Counted from the first letter of the stretch, positions 16,809-26,395 are shown. The stretch is 64,000 nt of DNA from Streptomyces chartreusis (GCF_008704715.1 NZ_CP023689.1:1612001-1676000); one strand, 5' to 3'. A program made the numbers and translations. The notes: a model not told the origin generated them from the sequence alone.

Positions 16809-17999
16809 TCAGGGCTTCATCAGCACCTTCACCGCGCCGTCCTGCTTCTGCTGGAACATCTCGTAGGCGTGCGGGGCGTCGCTCAACGGCACGCGGTGGG
16901 TGGCGAAGTCGTCCACGCCGAGAGGGTCCTCGTCCGTGAGGTACGGCAGGATGTCGTCGGTCCAGCGGCGCACGTTGGCCTGGCCCATCCGTATCTGGAT
17001 CTGCTTGTCGAACAGCGTGAGCAGCGGGATCGGGTCCGCCGTGCCGCCGTACACGCCGGACAGCGAGATCGTGCCGCCGCGCCGCACCAGGTCGATCGCC
17101 GTGTAGAGGGCGGCCAGCCGGTCGACGCTGAAGCGCTCGGCGAGCGGCGCGCCCAGTTTGCGCGGCAGCAGTGCCGAGGCCTGCTGGGCGAGCCGGGCCG
17201 CGGCGCTGCCGTGGGCCTCGGTGCCGACCGCGTCGATGACGGCGTCGGGGCCGCGGCCGTCGGTACGGTCACGGATGGCGGCGACGAGTTCCTTCTCGTC
17301 GTCGAAGCTCCTGAGGTCGAACGTCTCCACGCCCCGGTCGCGTGCCCGCCGCAGCCGTTCGGGCACCAGGTCCACGCCGAACACCCGCTCCGCGCCCGTC
17401 ACCCGGGCGACGCGGCAGGCCATGTCGCCGATGGGACCGAGGCCGAGCACCGCGACGCTGCCGCCCTCGGGGACCTCGGCGTAGCGGACCGCCTGCCAGG
17501 CGGTGGGCAGCACGTCGGAGAGGTAGACGAACCGGTCGTCGGCCGGCCCGTCCGGGATCTTGATCGGCCCGAACTGCGCCTGCGGAACCCGCAGGTACTC
17601 GGCCTGGGCGCCCGGCACTGCGCCGTACAGCCGGGTGTAGCCGAACAGGGCGGCGCCCATGCCCTCACCGGTGACCTGGGTGGTCTCGCACTGGGTGGGC
17701 AGCCCGGTCAGGCACATCCAGCAGTTGCCGCAGGCGATCTGGAACGGCACCACGACCCGGTCGCCGGCCTGGAGGTCCGGCACTCCCGCGCCGACCTCCT
17801 CGACGACCCCGATGGGCTCGTGCCCGAGGATGTCCCCCGGCGTCATGAACGGTGTGAGCACCTCGTACAGATGCAGATCGGAGCCGCACAACCCGCTGGA
17901 GGTGATGCGGACGACCGCGTCCGTCGGCTCCTGGATCCCGGGATCGGGCACGGTCTCCACCCGTACGTCCCGCTTTCCCTGCCAGGTCACTGCCCTCAT
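16809..17999 (-). CDS. Zinc-dependent (MDR) alcohol dehydrogenase
   Basis: 396 residues from ATG 17999, with a GGAGGGAG ribosome site. GroES-like domain with catalytic-zinc 'GLCGSDLH' and 'GHEPIG', structural-zinc cluster 'CGNCWMCLTGLPTQC', then a Rossmann domain with 'AVLGLGPIGDMACR'. Layout matches the formaldehyde-dehydrogenase-like/threonine-dehydrogenase-like branch with an insertion ('LGAPLAERFSVDRL'). NAD-linked oxidation of a small alcohol or hemithioacetal is likely; substrate unknown. Monocistronic, convergent with the ligase gene. Confidence 0.92.
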   Translation of the reverse strand: MRAVTWQGKRDVRVETVPDPGIQEPTDAVVRITSSGLCGSDLHLYEVLTPFMTPGDILGHEPIGVVEEVGAGVPDLQAGDRVVVPFQIACGNCWMCLTGLPTQCETTQVTGEGMGAALFGYTRLYGAVPGAQAEYLRVPQAQFGPIKIPDGPADDRFVYLSDVLPTAWQAVRYAEVPEGGSVAVLGLGPIGDMACRVARVTGAERVFGVDLVPERLRRARDRGVETFDLRSFDDEKELVAAIRDRTDGRGPDAVIDAVGTEAHGSAAARLAQQASALLPRKLGAPLAERFSVDRLAALYTAIDLVRRGGTISLSGVYGGTADPIPLLTLFDKQIQIRMGQANVRRWTDDILPYLTDEDPLGVDDFATHRVPLSDAPHAYEMFQQKQDGAVKVLMKP

Positions 18000-18250
18000 C
18001 GCCCGCGCTCCCTCCGGTCGTCCGCGCACGGCGCTCGTACGGTGGGCGACCCGGGTACCCCGGCGCTCCCGGGCCGAATCGCCGACGGGCGGACCCCAGA
18101 GCCGTCCCCGAGGCAATACCTGTCGGCCGACCGGCTGTCGATGCCAGGGCCGATCGGCGGAACCGCGAGGAGCGCCGGGCCTCATCGGGTATGCAACCTA
18201 TTAACAGATAAGCGCACAATTGATGACATGAACCGGGCGGGTGGCTACGG

Positions 18251-19246
18251 GTGACGACGGTGAGCAGGCAACGACCGGCGCGCGCAAGACGCGCCACGAC
18301 CATGACCGGACTGCTGGCCGCCACCCTGGCGGCCTCCCTGGCCGCGGGATGCACGACGTCCGACGGCCCCCGCGACGACGGCCGCGGCCGGAGCAGTTCC
18401 CCGGCGGGCGACGGCGAGAGCCGGGCGAAGGGCGGCTCCGTACTGGCCGTGAAGATCGACAACTCCCGCAACGCACGGCCGCACACCGGCCTCAACGAGG
18501 CGGACATCGTGTACGTCGAGCCGGTCGAGGGCGGACTCAGCCGTCTGATGGCGGTGTACGCGCAGAAGCTGCCCAAGGCCGTCGGGCCGGTGCGCAGCGC
18601 CCGTGAGACCGACCTGGAGCTGCTGCGCCAGTTCGACCGGCCGACGCTCGCCTTCTCCGGCGCACAGGGCAAGCTCCTGCCGAAGATCGACCAGGCACCA
18701 CTGAAGGCGGAGCCGCCCGGCAAGGCGTCCACCGCGTACTTCCGCAGCAAAATGCGGCCCTCCCCGCACAACCTCTACCTGCGGCCGAACCGGCTGATGG
18801 CCGAGCCACCGGGCACAGCTGCCCTGACAACGGGCTTCCGCTTCGGTTCCGCCCCCGCCGGGGGCAAGCCGATCACCACGCAGAAGGTGACCTACGACGC
18901 CGCCCGGTACACCTTCACCTGGTCCAGGAGCCAGGGCCGCTGGGTGGTCGGCATGGACGGCAAGGCGGCCGGTACGACGGACGGCAAGCGGGTCATGGCC
19001 GGCACGGTCGTCGTGCAGTACGTGAAGGTGCGCAAGTCCACGTTCCACGACAAGCTCGGCCACTACACGCCGTACACCGAGACGGTCGGCTCCGGAAAGG
19101 CACGGGTGCTGCGCGACGGGCGGGCCTACGACGTCAAGTGGAAGCGCGCGAAGGCGTCGGACGGCACGACCTTCACGACGAACAGCGGCAAGCGGATGAA
19201 CTTCCAGCACGGCCAGGTGTGGGTGGTGTTCGCGAACGCGTCCTGA
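18251..19246 (+). CDS. DUF3048 (YerB-like) lipoprotein
   Basis: 331 residues from GTG 18251. Arg-rich N-terminus and hydrophobic stretch end in a lipobox 'LAAGC' (Cys near residue 33), followed by a Ser/Gly/Asp-rich linker. The body begins 'VLAVKIDNSRNARPHTGLNEADIVYVEPVEGGLSRLMAVY', the signature of the DUF3048 N-domain, and ends with the DUF3048 C-domain ('MNFQHGQVWVVF'). Exported, membrane-anchored, function unknown; family members are cell-envelope proteins. An 8-codon ATG frame at 18228 overlaps its start. A strong hairpin follows the stop. Confidence 0.9.
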   Translation: MTTVSRQRPARARRATTMTGLLAATLAASLAAGCTTSDGPRDDGRGRSSSPAGDGESRAKGGSVLAVKIDNSRNARPHTGLNEADIVYVEPVEGGLSRLMAVYAQKLPKAVGPVRSARETDLELLRQFDRPTLAFSGAQGKLLPKIDQAPLKAEPPGKASTAYFRSKMRPSPHNLYLRPNRLMAEPPGTAALTTGFRFGSAPAGGKPITTQKVTYDAARYTFTWSRSQGRWVVGMDGKAAGTTDGKRVMAGTVVVQYVKVRKSTFHDKLGHYTPYTETVGSGKARVLRDGRAYDVKWKRAKASDGTTFTTNSGKRMNFQHGQVWVVFANAS

Positions 19247-19250
19247 GGGT

Positions 19251-19272
19251 CCGGCCCGGGCATCCGGGCCGG
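19251..19272. terminator. Bidirectional terminator hairpin
   Basis: Perfect 9-bp GC stem CCGGCCCGG / CCGGGCCGG with a 4-nt loop GCAT, placed exactly between the convergent DUF3048 and pcaV genes. No T-tract on either side, as is usual for Streptomyces. Confidence 0.75.
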
Positions 19273-19274
19273 GA

Positions 19275-19739
19275 TCAGGGTTGGCCGACGAGGGGCTCCG
19301 CCGGATGGCGCAGCCCCTCGGCCGCGTCCGCCACCCGCCTGATCAGGTCGAAGAAGAGGGCCTGCTCCTCGCCGGAGAGCGGGGCCAGGAAGACCTGGTT
19401 CATCCGGGCCGTGCGCACGGTCAGCTTCTTGTGGGTGCGCAGCCCCTCGTCCGTGAGGCGCAGCAGGAAGCGGCGGCCGTCCTGGGGGTCGCGGACCTTG
19501 TCGAGCAGCCCGCGCCGGCCGAGCCGGCTGATCACCTCGGCGATCGTCGACCGGTCGAGCCCGACCCGCTCCCCCACCGTCCGCTGGTCGAGGCCCGGCT
19601 CGGCGACGAGGGTGTTGAGCACGGCGAACTGGGGCGAGGTGATCTCCTCGGAGACCATCGTGTTCCACAGCAGGTAGTGCGCCTGCTGGAGCCGCCGGGC
19701 CAGGTGCCCGGGGTGGGTGGTGAGGTCCACGGCGGCCAT
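19275..19739 (-). CDS. pcaV: PcaV, MarR-family repressor of protocatechuate catabolism
   Basis: 154 residues from ATG 19739, preceded by GGGGAG. Winged helix-turn-helix with 'SPQFAVLNTLVAEPGLDQRTVGERVGLDRSTIAEVISRLGRRGLL' and wing 'DPQDGRRFLLRLTDEG'. N-terminal 'HLARRLQQAH' retains R15 and H21; in the S. coelicolor homologue R15 is reported to bind protocatechuate. Divergent from the pca operon, exactly as for PcaV, which represses pca until protocatechuate is present. Two imperfect inverted repeats in the intergenic region are candidate sites. Confidence 0.93.
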   Translation of the reverse strand: MAAVDLTTHPGHLARRLQQAHYLLWNTMVSEEITSPQFAVLNTLVAEPGLDQRTVGERVGLDRSTIAEVISRLGRRGLLDKVRDPQDGRRFLLRLTDEGLRTHKKLTVRTARMNQVFLAPLSGEEQALFFDLIRRVADAAEGLRHPAEPLVGQP

Positions 19740-19762
19740 GCGCGCTCCCCTGGTCGTTTTCG

Positions 19763-19774
19763 TCGGTGCACTGA
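19763..19774. promoter_or_regulatory. Candidate PcaV site 1 (near pcaV start)
   Basis: TCGGTGCACTGA: imperfect palindrome around TGCA, 24 bp upstream of the pcaV start, so it may mediate autoregulation. It shares the TCxGxGCxCTGA pattern with site 2 at 19896-19907. Confidence 0.5.
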
Positions 19775-19843
19775 ACAATACCCGGCCTTGCGATGACTGT
19801 CTGCGGCCCGGCCGATCCGGCAAGCCTCACATTTACCGAGGTC

Positions 19844-19872
19844 TTGACGGGTTCCCGCTCCGGTGGCAGCGT
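19844..19872 (+). promoter_or_regulatory. Candidate pcaI promoter
   Basis: TTGACG at 19844-19849, 17-bp spacer, CAGCGT at 19867-19872. The -35 match is good and the -10 weak. If used, transcription would start just before PcaV site 2, which would then occlude initiation or early elongation. Confidence 0.4.
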
Positions 19873-19895
19873 GAGGAAGGACTTCGCAGAAATAA

Positions 19896-19907
19896 TCAGT
19901 GCCCTGA
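19896..19907. promoter_or_regulatory. Candidate PcaV site 2 (pca operon side)
   Basis: TCAGTGCCCTGA: TCAG...CTGA arms, inside AATAATCAGTGCCCTGACTA. Lies 43 bp upstream of pcaI and just after the candidate pca promoter. Same half-site pattern as site 1. Confidence 0.5.
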
Positions 19908-19950
19908 CTAATTCGGGTGCTGGGAGCTCGGAAGAGATGGGGCTTCTCGG

Positions 19951-20730
19951 ATGGACAAGGTGGTCGCCACGGCCCTGGAGGCGGTGGCCGATGTCGGTGA
20001 CGGCGTGTCGCTCGCGGTGGGTGGCTTCGGGCTGAGCGGTGTGCCGAACGTACTGATCCAGGCCCTGTACGAGCGTGGTGTGTCCGGCCTGTCGGTCGTC
20101 TCGAACAACTGCGGGGCGATGGAGTCCGGCCTCGCGGTGCTGCTGTCGGCGGGCCGGATCGCCCGGGTGACCGGCTCCTACATCGGCGCGAACAAGGAGT
20201 TCGCCCGCCAGTACCTGGCCGGGGAGCTGGAGGTGGAGATGATCCCGCAGGGCACGCTGGCCGAGCGGCTGCGGGCCGGCGGGGCCGGGATCCCCGCGTT
20301 CTACACGCCGGCCGGGGTGGGCACGCAGGTCGCGGAGGGCGGGCTGCCCTGGCGCTACGACGGCTCCGGCGGGGTCGCGCTCGCCTCCCCGCCGAAGGAG
20401 GTGCGGGAGTTCGACGGCACCGAGTACGTGCTGGAGCGCGGCATCCGGACCGACTTCGCGCTGGTGCGGGCCGCGAAGGGCGACCGGCACGGGAACCTGG
20501 TGTTCAACAGGTCCACCCGGAACTTCAACCCGCTGGCCGCGATGGCCGGGCGGGTGACGATCGCCGAGGTCGAGGAACTCGTGGAGCCGGGTGCGATCGA
20601 CCCGGACGCGGTGCATCTGCCGGGGATCTTCGTGCAGCGGGTCGTGGCGCTCACCCCGGAGCAGGCCGCCGACAAGGGCATCGAGCAGCGCACGGTTTCC
20701 GTGCCCCAGGCACGAGGGACGGAGAACTGA
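19951..20730 (+). CDS. pcaI: 3-oxoadipate CoA-transferase subunit A
   Basis: 259 residues. CoA-transferase family I alpha-subunit: '[19 protein letters not shown]' glycine loop, '[14 protein letters not shown]', '[12 protein letters not shown]'. With PcaJ it moves CoA from succinyl-CoA to 3-oxoadipate, the penultimate step of the beta-ketoadipate pathway. First gene of a seven-gene operon opposite pcaV; the next gene follows after 2 bp. Cytoplasmic heteromer. Ribosome site before ATG 19951 is weak. Confidence 0.93.
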   Translation: MDKVVATALEAVADVGDGVSLAVGGFGLSGVPNVLIQALYERGVSGLSVVSNNCGAMESGLAVLLSAGRIARVTGSYIGANKEFARQYLAGELEVEMIPQGTLAERLRAGGAGIPAFYTPAGVGTQVAEGGLPWRYDGSGGVALASPPKEVREFDGTEYVLERGIRTDFALVRAAKGDRHGNLVFNRSTRNFNPLAAMAGRVTIAEVEELVEPGAIDPDAVHLPGIFVQRVVALTPEQAADKGIEQRTVSVPQARGTEN

Positions 20731-20732
20731 TC

Positions 20733-21377
20733 ATGGCGTGGACGCGGGAAGAGATGGCCGCGCGGGCCGCTCGCGAGCTCGAGGACGGCCAGTACGTCAA
20801 TCTCGGCATCGGACTGCCGACCCTGATCCCGAACTATCTCCCCAAGGGTGTGGAGGTGATCCTGGAGTCCGAGAACGGCATCCTGGGCACCGGCCCCTAC
20901 CCCACCGAGGACCAGGTCGACCCCGACCTGATCAACGCCGGCAAGGAGACCGTCACGGTCCTGCCCGGCGCCTCCTTCTTCGACTCGGCGCTGTCGTTCT
21001 CGATGATCCGCGGCGGGCACATCGACGTGGCCGTGCTGGGCGCCATGCAGGTCTCGCAGACCGGTGACCTGGCGAACTGGGCGATCCCCGGCAAGATGAT
21101 CACCGGCATCGGCGGGGCGATGGACCTGGTGCACGGCGCCCGCAAGGTCATCGTCGTGATGACCCACACCGCCAAGGACGGCTCGGCGAAGATCCTCACC
21201 GAGTGCGCGCTGCCGCTGACCGGCAAGGCGTGCGTGAACCGGATCATCACCGACCTCGGCGTCCTGGACATCACCGACGACGGACTGCACCTCGTCGAGA
21301 GGGCACCCGGCGTGAGCACGGACGAGATCGTCGCGAAGACCGACGCCAAGCTCACCGTCACGGAGGGCCCGCTGTGA
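20733..21377 (+). CDS. pcaJ: 3-oxoadipate CoA-transferase subunit B
   Basis: 214 residues. Beta-subunit with the catalytic-glutamate motif '[10 protein letters not shown]' and '[16 protein letters not shown]', plus '[23 protein letters not shown]', typical of succinyl-CoA:3-ketoacid/3-oxoadipate transferases. Partner of PcaI. Its TGA overlaps the GTG start of pcaF (GTGA), so translation is coupled. Operon context separates it from the acetoacetate (ScoB-type) enzymes that it resembles. Confidence 0.93.
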   Translation: MAWTREEMAARAARELEDGQYVNLGIGLPTLIPNYLPKGVEVILESENGILGTGPYPTEDQVDPDLINAGKETVTVLPGASFFDSALSFSMIRGGHIDVAVLGAMQVSQTGDLANWAIPGKMITGIGGAMDLVHGARKVIVVMTHTAKDGSAKILTECALPLTGKACVNRIITDLGVLDITDDGLHLVERAPGVSTDEIVAKTDAKLTVTEGPL

Positions 21378-22576
21378 AGACCGTCTACATCGTCGATGCC
21401 GTACGCACACCGTTCGGCAGGTACGGCGGTTCACTCGCGCCGGTCCGCCCGGACGACCTGGCCGCTCACGCGATCCGCGAACTGCTGGGCCGTACGCCCG
21501 GCTTGGACCCGTCCCGGGTCGAGGACGTGTACTTCGGCAACGCCAACGGCGCGGGCGAGGAGAACCGCAACGTCGGCCGGATGGCCGCCCTGCTGGCCGG
21601 ACTGCCCACCTCCGTACCGGGCGTGACGGTCAACCGGCTGTGCGCCTCCGGCCTCGAAGCCGTGATCCAGGCCGCCCGCGCCATCGCCGTCGGGGACGCC
21701 TCCGTCGCCGTGGCCGGTGGTGTGGAGTCCATGACGAGGGCGCCGTACGTGCTGCCCAAGTCCGACCGGCCCTTCCCCGCCGGGCACACGGAGCTGTACT
21801 CCACCACCCTGGGCTGGCGCATGGTCAACCCGCGGATGGAACCGCAGTGGACCGTCCCGCTCGGCGAGTCCGCCGAGCTGATCGCGGACAAGCACAAGAT
21901 CGGCCGGGAGCAGCAGGACGAGTACGCGCTGGCCTCGCACCTCAAGGCGGCGAAGGCACAGCAGGCCGGCCTGTTCGACGCCGAACTGGCACCCGTGTCG
22001 ATCCCGCAGCGCAAGGGCGACCCGGTCGCCTTCACCGCCGACGAGTGCGTACGTCCCGACGCCTCCCTGCCGGCGATGGCCCGGCTCAAGCCGTCCTTCC
22101 GCACGGAGAACGGCACGGTCACCGCGGGCAACGCCTCACCCCTCAACGACGGCGCCGCCGCCCTGCTGCTGACCGACGAGGAGGGCCTCGGGGCCACCGG
22201 CCGCGAGCCGCTCGCCCGGATCTCCGCCACCGGCGTGTCCGCACTCGACCCGCACTACTTCGGCCTCGCCCCCGTCGAGGCCGTCAACCGGGCCCTCACC
22301 AAGGCCGGCAAGAACTTCGGCGACCTGGACGTGCTGGAGCTGAACGAGGCGTTCGCCGCCCAGGTGCTGGGCTGTGTCGCCGAGTGGCCCGAGTTCGACC
22401 CGGCGATCCTCAACCCGCAGGGCGGCGCCATCGCCCTCGGCCACCCACTCGGCGCCTCCGGTGCCCGCCTCGCCGGCACCGTCGCCCACCAACTCGCCCG
22501 CAAGGGCACCGGGACCGGCGTCGCCACCCTCTGCATCGGCGTCGGCCAGGGCCTCGCCCTCGTCCTGGAGCGTTAG
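21374..22576 (+). CDS. pcaF: 3-oxoadipyl-CoA thiolase
   Basis: 400 residues from GTG 21374. Type-I thiolase: nucleophilic Cys in '[11 protein letters not shown]' (residue ~90), '[12 protein letters not shown]', '[10 protein letters not shown]', His in '[16 protein letters not shown]', and acid/base Cys in 'TLCIGVGQG'. Splits 3-oxoadipyl-CoA into succinyl-CoA and acetyl-CoA, the last step of the pathway. Placement between the CoA-transferase and the protocatechuate dioxygenase supports PcaF over an acetoacetyl-CoA thiolase. Confidence 0.94.
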   Translation: MKTVYIVDAVRTPFGRYGGSLAPVRPDDLAAHAIRELLGRTPGLDPSRVEDVYFGNANGAGEENRNVGRMAALLAGLPTSVPGVTVNRLCASGLEAVIQAARAIAVGDASVAVAGGVESMTRAPYVLPKSDRPFPAGHTELYSTTLGWRMVNPRMEPQWTVPLGESAELIADKHKIGREQQDEYALASHLKAAKAQQAGLFDAELAPVSIPQRKGDPVAFTADECVRPDASLPAMARLKPSFRTENGTVTAGNASPLNDGAAALLLTDEEGLGATGREPLARISATGVSALDPHYFGLAPVEAVNRALTKAGKNFGDLDVLELNEAFAAQVLGCVAEWPEFDPAILNPQGGAIALGHPLGASGARLAGTVAHQLARKGTGTGVATLCIGVGQGLALVLER

Positions 22577-22593
22577 GAACCCGAGGAACTCCC

Positions 22594-23367
22594 ATGACTC
22601 TCACCCAGCACGACATCGACCAGGAGATCGCGGCCGAGCACGCCGCGTACGAGAAGCGGGTCGCGGACGGCGCCCCCGTCGAGCACCATCCGCGGCGCGG
22701 CTACGCCCCGTACCGCTCCTCGGTCCTGCGCCATCCGAAGCAGCCGCCGGTCGCCATCGACGTCAGCAAGGACCCGGAGCTGGTGGAGCTGTACGCCCCC
22801 GCCTTCGGCGAGCGGGACATCACCGAGATCGACAACGACCTCACCCGGCAGCACACCGGGGAGCCGATCGGCGAGCGCATCACCGTCGAGGGCCGTCTCC
22901 TCGACGGCGCCGGCCGCCCGATCCGCGGTCAGCTGATCGAGATCTGGCAGGCGAACTCGGCCGGCCGCTACGCCCATCAGCGCGAGCAGCACGACGCCCC
23001 GCTGGACCCGAACTTCACGGGCGTCGGCCGCACGCTGACCGACGACAGCGGCTTCTACCGCTTCACCACCGTCCAGCCGGGCCCGTACCCCTGGCGGCAG
23101 CACGAGAACGCCTGGCGGCCGGCCCACATCCACTTCTCGCTGTTCGGAACGGCGTTCACCCAGCGGCTCGTGACCCAGATGTACTTCCCGAGCGACCCGC
23201 TGTTCCCGTACGACCCGATCATCCAGTCCGTGACGGACGACGCGGCCCGGCAGCGGCTGGTGGCGACGTACGACCACGGCCTGTCCGTGCCGGAGTTCTC
23301 GATGGGCTACCACTGGGACATCGTGCTCGACGGGCCCGCCGCCACCTGGATCGAAGAAGGGCGCTGA
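22594..23367 (+). CDS. pcaH: Protocatechuate 3,4-dioxygenase beta subunit
   Basis: 257 residues. Intradiol dioxygenase catalytic subunit. Iron ligands are visible as tyrosine in 'AGRYAHQ', tyrosine in 'PGPYPWRQHENAWRPAHIHFSL', and the two histidines of the HIH at the end of that segment. The N-terminal extension with 'RRGYAPYRSSVLRHPKQP' is typical of the beta chain. With PcaG it cleaves protocatechuate between its hydroxyl groups to 3-carboxy-cis,cis-muconate using O2 and non-haem Fe(III). Good RBS (GAGGAA) 17 bp after pcaF. Confidence 0.96.
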   Translation: MTLTQHDIDQEIAAEHAAYEKRVADGAPVEHHPRRGYAPYRSSVLRHPKQPPVAIDVSKDPELVELYAPAFGERDITEIDNDLTRQHTGEPIGERITVEGRLLDGAGRPIRGQLIEIWQANSAGRYAHQREQHDAPLDPNFTGVGRTLTDDSGFYRFTTVQPGPYPWRQHENAWRPAHIHFSLFGTAFTQRLVTQMYFPSDPLFPYDPIIQSVTDDAARQRLVATYDHGLSVPEFSMGYHWDIVLDGPAATWIEEGR

Positions 23368-23373
23368 CCTGCC

Positions 23374-23979
23374 ATGACGAAGATCGACACGAGCCGCCCG
23401 GAGACGGTGCTCCCCACTCCGTCGCACACCGTCGGCCCCTTCTACGGCCACGCGCTGCCCTTCCCCGGCGGCGGTGACATCGCCCCCGTCGGCCATCCGG
23501 ACACCGTCACGCTCCAGGGGTACGTCCTCGACGGCGAGGGCAAACCGCTCCCGGACGCCTTCGTGGAGCTGTGGGGCGCGGGCCCGGACGGCCGGGTCTC
23601 CCGGACCGACGGCTCGATGCGGCGCGACCCGGCGAGCGGCGGCTTCCTGGGCCGTAACGGCGTGGAGTTCACCGGCTGGGGGCGCGTCCAGACGGACGCG
23701 TCGGGCCACTGGACCGCCCGTACCCTGCGGCCGGGGGCGCGGGGGCGGAGCGCGCCGTACATCAGCGTGTGCGTGTTCGCGCGCGGCCTGCTGGTGCATC
23801 TGTTCACCCGGATCTATCTGCCGGGCGACGCCGCGGCTCTGGCCGCCGACCCGCTGCTCGCCCGGCTCGACGGGGCGCGACGCGACACGCTGATCGCCGA
23901 GGAAGAGGGCCCGGGCGCATACCGTTTCGACATCCGCCTTCAGGGCGAGGGCGAAACGGTCTTCCTGGAGTTCCAGTGA
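23374..23979 (+). CDS. pcaG: Protocatechuate 3,4-dioxygenase alpha subunit
   Basis: 201 residues. Same fold as PcaH but without iron ligands ('PSHTVGPFYGHALPF', 'GRVQTDASGHWTARTLRPG', 'ISVCVFARGLLVHLFTRIYLPGD'). The alpha chain completes the active-site cavity of the (alpha-beta)n ferric enzyme. Its TGA overlaps the GTG of pcaB. Six bp after pcaH. Confidence 0.95.
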   Translation: MTKIDTSRPETVLPTPSHTVGPFYGHALPFPGGGDIAPVGHPDTVTLQGYVLDGEGKPLPDAFVELWGAGPDGRVSRTDGSMRRDPASGGFLGRNGVEFTGWGRVQTDASGHWTARTLRPGARGRSAPYISVCVFARGLLVHLFTRIYLPGDAAALAADPLLARLDGARRDTLIAEEEGPGAYRFDIRLQGEGETVFLEFQ

Positions 23980-25286
23980 CTTCTGCCGACGGCGACGACA
24001 CCGGCCTGCTCGCCCCCGGGTGGGCAGGCTCCCCCGCGGCCACCGCGACCGGCGACACGGCCTGGCTGCAGGCCCTGCTCGACGCGGAGGCCGCCCTCAC
24101 CCGGGCCCAGGCCGCCCTCGGCCTCGCCCCGGCCGGGGCCGCGCGGGCGGTGACGCGGGCGGCGGACGCCGGGCGGTTCGACGTACGGTCCCTCGCCGAG
24201 CGCGCCCGCGCCGGCGGCAACCCGGTGATCCCGCTGGTCGGCGACCTGACGAAGGCCGTCGGCGCAGAGTACGGCGAGGAGTACGGCACCTACGTCCACC
24301 GGGGCGCGACCAGCCAGGACATCATGGACACGGCGTCGATGCTGGTCGCCGCACGCACCCTCGACCTGGTCCTCGGCGACCTGGACCGCACGGCAGCGGC
24401 GCTCGCCCGGCCGGCCTCCGAGCACCGGGACACCGCCATGCCGGGACGGACGCTGACCCAGCACGCCGTACCGACCACGTTCGGGCTGAAGGCGGCCGGG
24501 TGGCGGGCGCTGGTGCTCGACGCCCGGGACCGGGTACGGACCGTACGGGACTCGCTGCCCGCCCAACTCGGCGGCGCGGCAGGGACGTTGGCGGCGTTCG
24601 GGGAGTACGGAGCGAGCGATCCGACCGCGCTGCCGGCCGTGTACGCCCGTGAACTGGGCCTGCGGGCGCCCGACCTGCCCTGGCACACCCTGCGCACCCC
24701 CGTCGCCGATCTCGCCGGATGCCTCGCCTTCACCGCGGGCGCGCTCGGCAAGGTCGCCGTGGACGTGCTCACCCTCTCCCGCACCGAGATCGCCGAGGTC
24801 GCGGAGGGCAGCGGCGGCGGCTCGTCCGCCATGCCGCACAAGTCCAACCCCGTACGGTCCACCCTCATCGCCGCCACCGCCAGGCGGGCACCACAGCTCG
24901 CGGCCACGCTGTACGGGTCGCTGGCCGCGGAGGACGAGCGGCCCGCCGGCGCCTGGCACGCCGAGTGGGAGCCGCTGCGGGATCTGCTGCGGCTGGTCGG
25001 CGGCGCCGCCCGGGACGCCGTGGAACTGGCCGAGGGGCTGCGGGTCAGGGCCGACGTCATGCGTGCGCACCTGGACCTGACCCGTGGGCTGATCGTCTCC
25101 GAGCGGCTCTCCGCCGAGCTCGCCCCGGTGCTGGGCCGGGCCCGCGCCAAGGAGCTGCTGACCCGGCTGGCCGCCGAGGGGCGTCCGCTCGCCGAGGCAC
25201 CGGAGCTGGCGGACGCCGACCTCGACCCCACCCACTACACCGGCTCCGCCGGAGCCCTCACCGACCGCGCCCTGGAGCGACGTTGA
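23976..25286 (+). CDS. pcaB: 3-carboxy-cis,cis-muconate cycloisomerase
   Basis: 436 residues from GTG 23976 (GTGA overlap with pcaG). Fumarase/aspartase superfamily, with signature 'GSGGGSSAMPHKSNPVRS' and upstream 'VHRGATSQDIMDTASML' and 'GRTLTQHAVPTTFG'. Converts carboxymuconate to 4-carboxymuconolactone. The N-terminus has the short 'DDTGLLAPGWAG' segment before the first helix. Adenylosuccinate lyase is the close paralogue; the operon settles the assignment. Confidence 0.94.
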   Translation: MTSADGDDTGLLAPGWAGSPAATATGDTAWLQALLDAEAALTRAQAALGLAPAGAARAVTRAADAGRFDVRSLAERARAGGNPVIPLVGDLTKAVGAEYGEEYGTYVHRGATSQDIMDTASMLVAARTLDLVLGDLDRTAAALARPASEHRDTAMPGRTLTQHAVPTTFGLKAAGWRALVLDARDRVRTVRDSLPAQLGGAAGTLAAFGEYGASDPTALPAVYARELGLRAPDLPWHTLRTPVADLAGCLAFTAGALGKVAVDVLTLSRTEIAEVAEGSGGGSSAMPHKSNPVRSTLIAATARRAPQLAATLYGSLAAEDERPAGAWHAEWEPLRDLLRLVGGAARDAVELAEGLRVRADVMRAHLDLTRGLIVSERLSAELAPVLGRARAKELLTRLAAEGRPLAEAPELADADLDPTHYTGSAGALTDRALERR

Positions 25287-26395
25287 AACTCCTCGACCAC
25301 CGTGCCGAAGGACCCGCCTCGGCACCGCCGCTGCTGCTCGGACCCTCCCTCGGCACGTCGTCCGCCCTCTGGGACAAGGTCGCGCCCGAGCTGTCGATCA
25401 CCCATCGGGTGGTCCGCTGGGAACTGCCGGGGCACGGCGGTTCGGCCGCCGATCTCATCGGGGCGGGCGCGACCGTCGGTGACCTCGCCGGACTGGTGCT
25501 GGCGCTCGCCGACTCGCTCGGCATCGAGCGGTTCGCCCACGCGGGTGTCTCGCTCGGCGGTGCGGTCGGGCTGCATCTCGCCGTGCACCACCCCGAACGG
25601 GTCGACTCGCTGGCCGTGATCTGTTCGTCGGCGCACTTCAACGGTGCGAAGCCGTGGGAGGAGCGGGCCGCGCTGGTGCGCCGCGAAGGGCTCGCGGGAC
25701 TCGCCGAGAGCGCGAACGCCCGCTGGTTCACACCCGGGTTCACCGTGCCCGAGCTGGTGCGGGACCACCGCGACGCCGATCCCGGTGCCTACGCCGCCTG
25801 CTGCGACGCCCTCGCCGCCTTCGACCTGCGCGACCGGCTGGCCGAGATCTCCTGTCCGACACTGCTGATCGCCGGGCGCGAGGACCCCGCGACCCCGCCG
25901 GTGCACCTGCGGGAGATCGCGGACGCCGTGCCGGGTGCCGCGCTGGTCGAGATCCCCGGCGCCTCGCACCTGGCGCCGGCGCAGTGCCCACAAGCCGTGC
26001 TCACGGCACTGCGGGCGCACTTCGACGGGGGCGCCCGGCGCGGCATGGAGGTGCGGCGCGAGGTGCTCGGGGACGCGCACGTGGAGCGGGCGCAGGCACG
26101 GCAGACACCGTTCACCGCACGCTTCCAGGACTTCATCTCGCGCTACGCCTGGGGCGAGATCTGGACCGACCCGACGCTCACCCGCCGCGAGCGCAGCATG
26201 ATCACCCTGACGGCGCTGGTCGCCCACGGCCACTACGACGAGCTGGCCATGCACGTCAGGGCGGCGCTGCGCAACGGTCTGACGCCGGACGAGATCGGCG
26301 CCGTACTGCTCCAGACGGCCGTGTACTGCGGGGTCCCGGCGGCGAACTCGGCGTTCGCGACGGCCCAGCGGGTGCTCGCGGAAGAGGAAGGGTGA
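25283..26395 (+). CDS. pcaL: Fused 3-oxoadipate enol-lactonase / 4-carboxymuconolactone decarboxylase
   Basis: 370 residues. The start is TTG 25283, overlapping the pcaB TGA (TTGA); no ATG/GTG fits the alignment. Residues ~1-245 are an alpha/beta hydrolase (PcaD): nucleophile in 'AGVSLGGAVG', acid in 'GREDPATPP', His in 'GASHLAP'. Residues ~253-370 are the decarboxylase PcaC: 'RRERSMITLTALVAHGHYDELAMHV' and 'LLQTAVYCGVPAANSAF'. The fusion carries out decarboxylation to the enol-lactone and its hydrolysis to 3-oxoadipate. It is the usual actinobacterial PcaL arrangement and ends the operon. Confidence 0.95.
   Translation: MKLLDHRAEGPASAPPLLLGPSLGTSSALWDKVAPELSITHRVVRWELPGHGGSAADLIGAGATVGDLAGLVLALADSLGIERFAHAGVSLGGAVGLHLAVHHPERVDSLAVICSSAHFNGAKPWEERAALVRREGLAGLAESANARWFTPGFTVPELVRDHRDADPGAYAACCDALAAFDLRDRLAEISCPTLLIAGREDPATPPVHLREIADAVPGAALVEIPGASHLAPAQCPQAVLTALRAHFDGGARRGMEVRREVLGDAHVERAQARQTPFTARFQDFISRYAWGEIWTDPTLTRRERSMITLTALVAHGHYDELAMHVRAALRNGLTPDEIGAVLLQTAVYCGVPAANSAFATAQRVLAEEEG

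Noticed and set aside
18228..18254. Eight-codon leader peptide before the DUF3048 lipoprotein
   Set aside because: It overlaps the start, but there is no attenuator hairpin or regulatory codon run.
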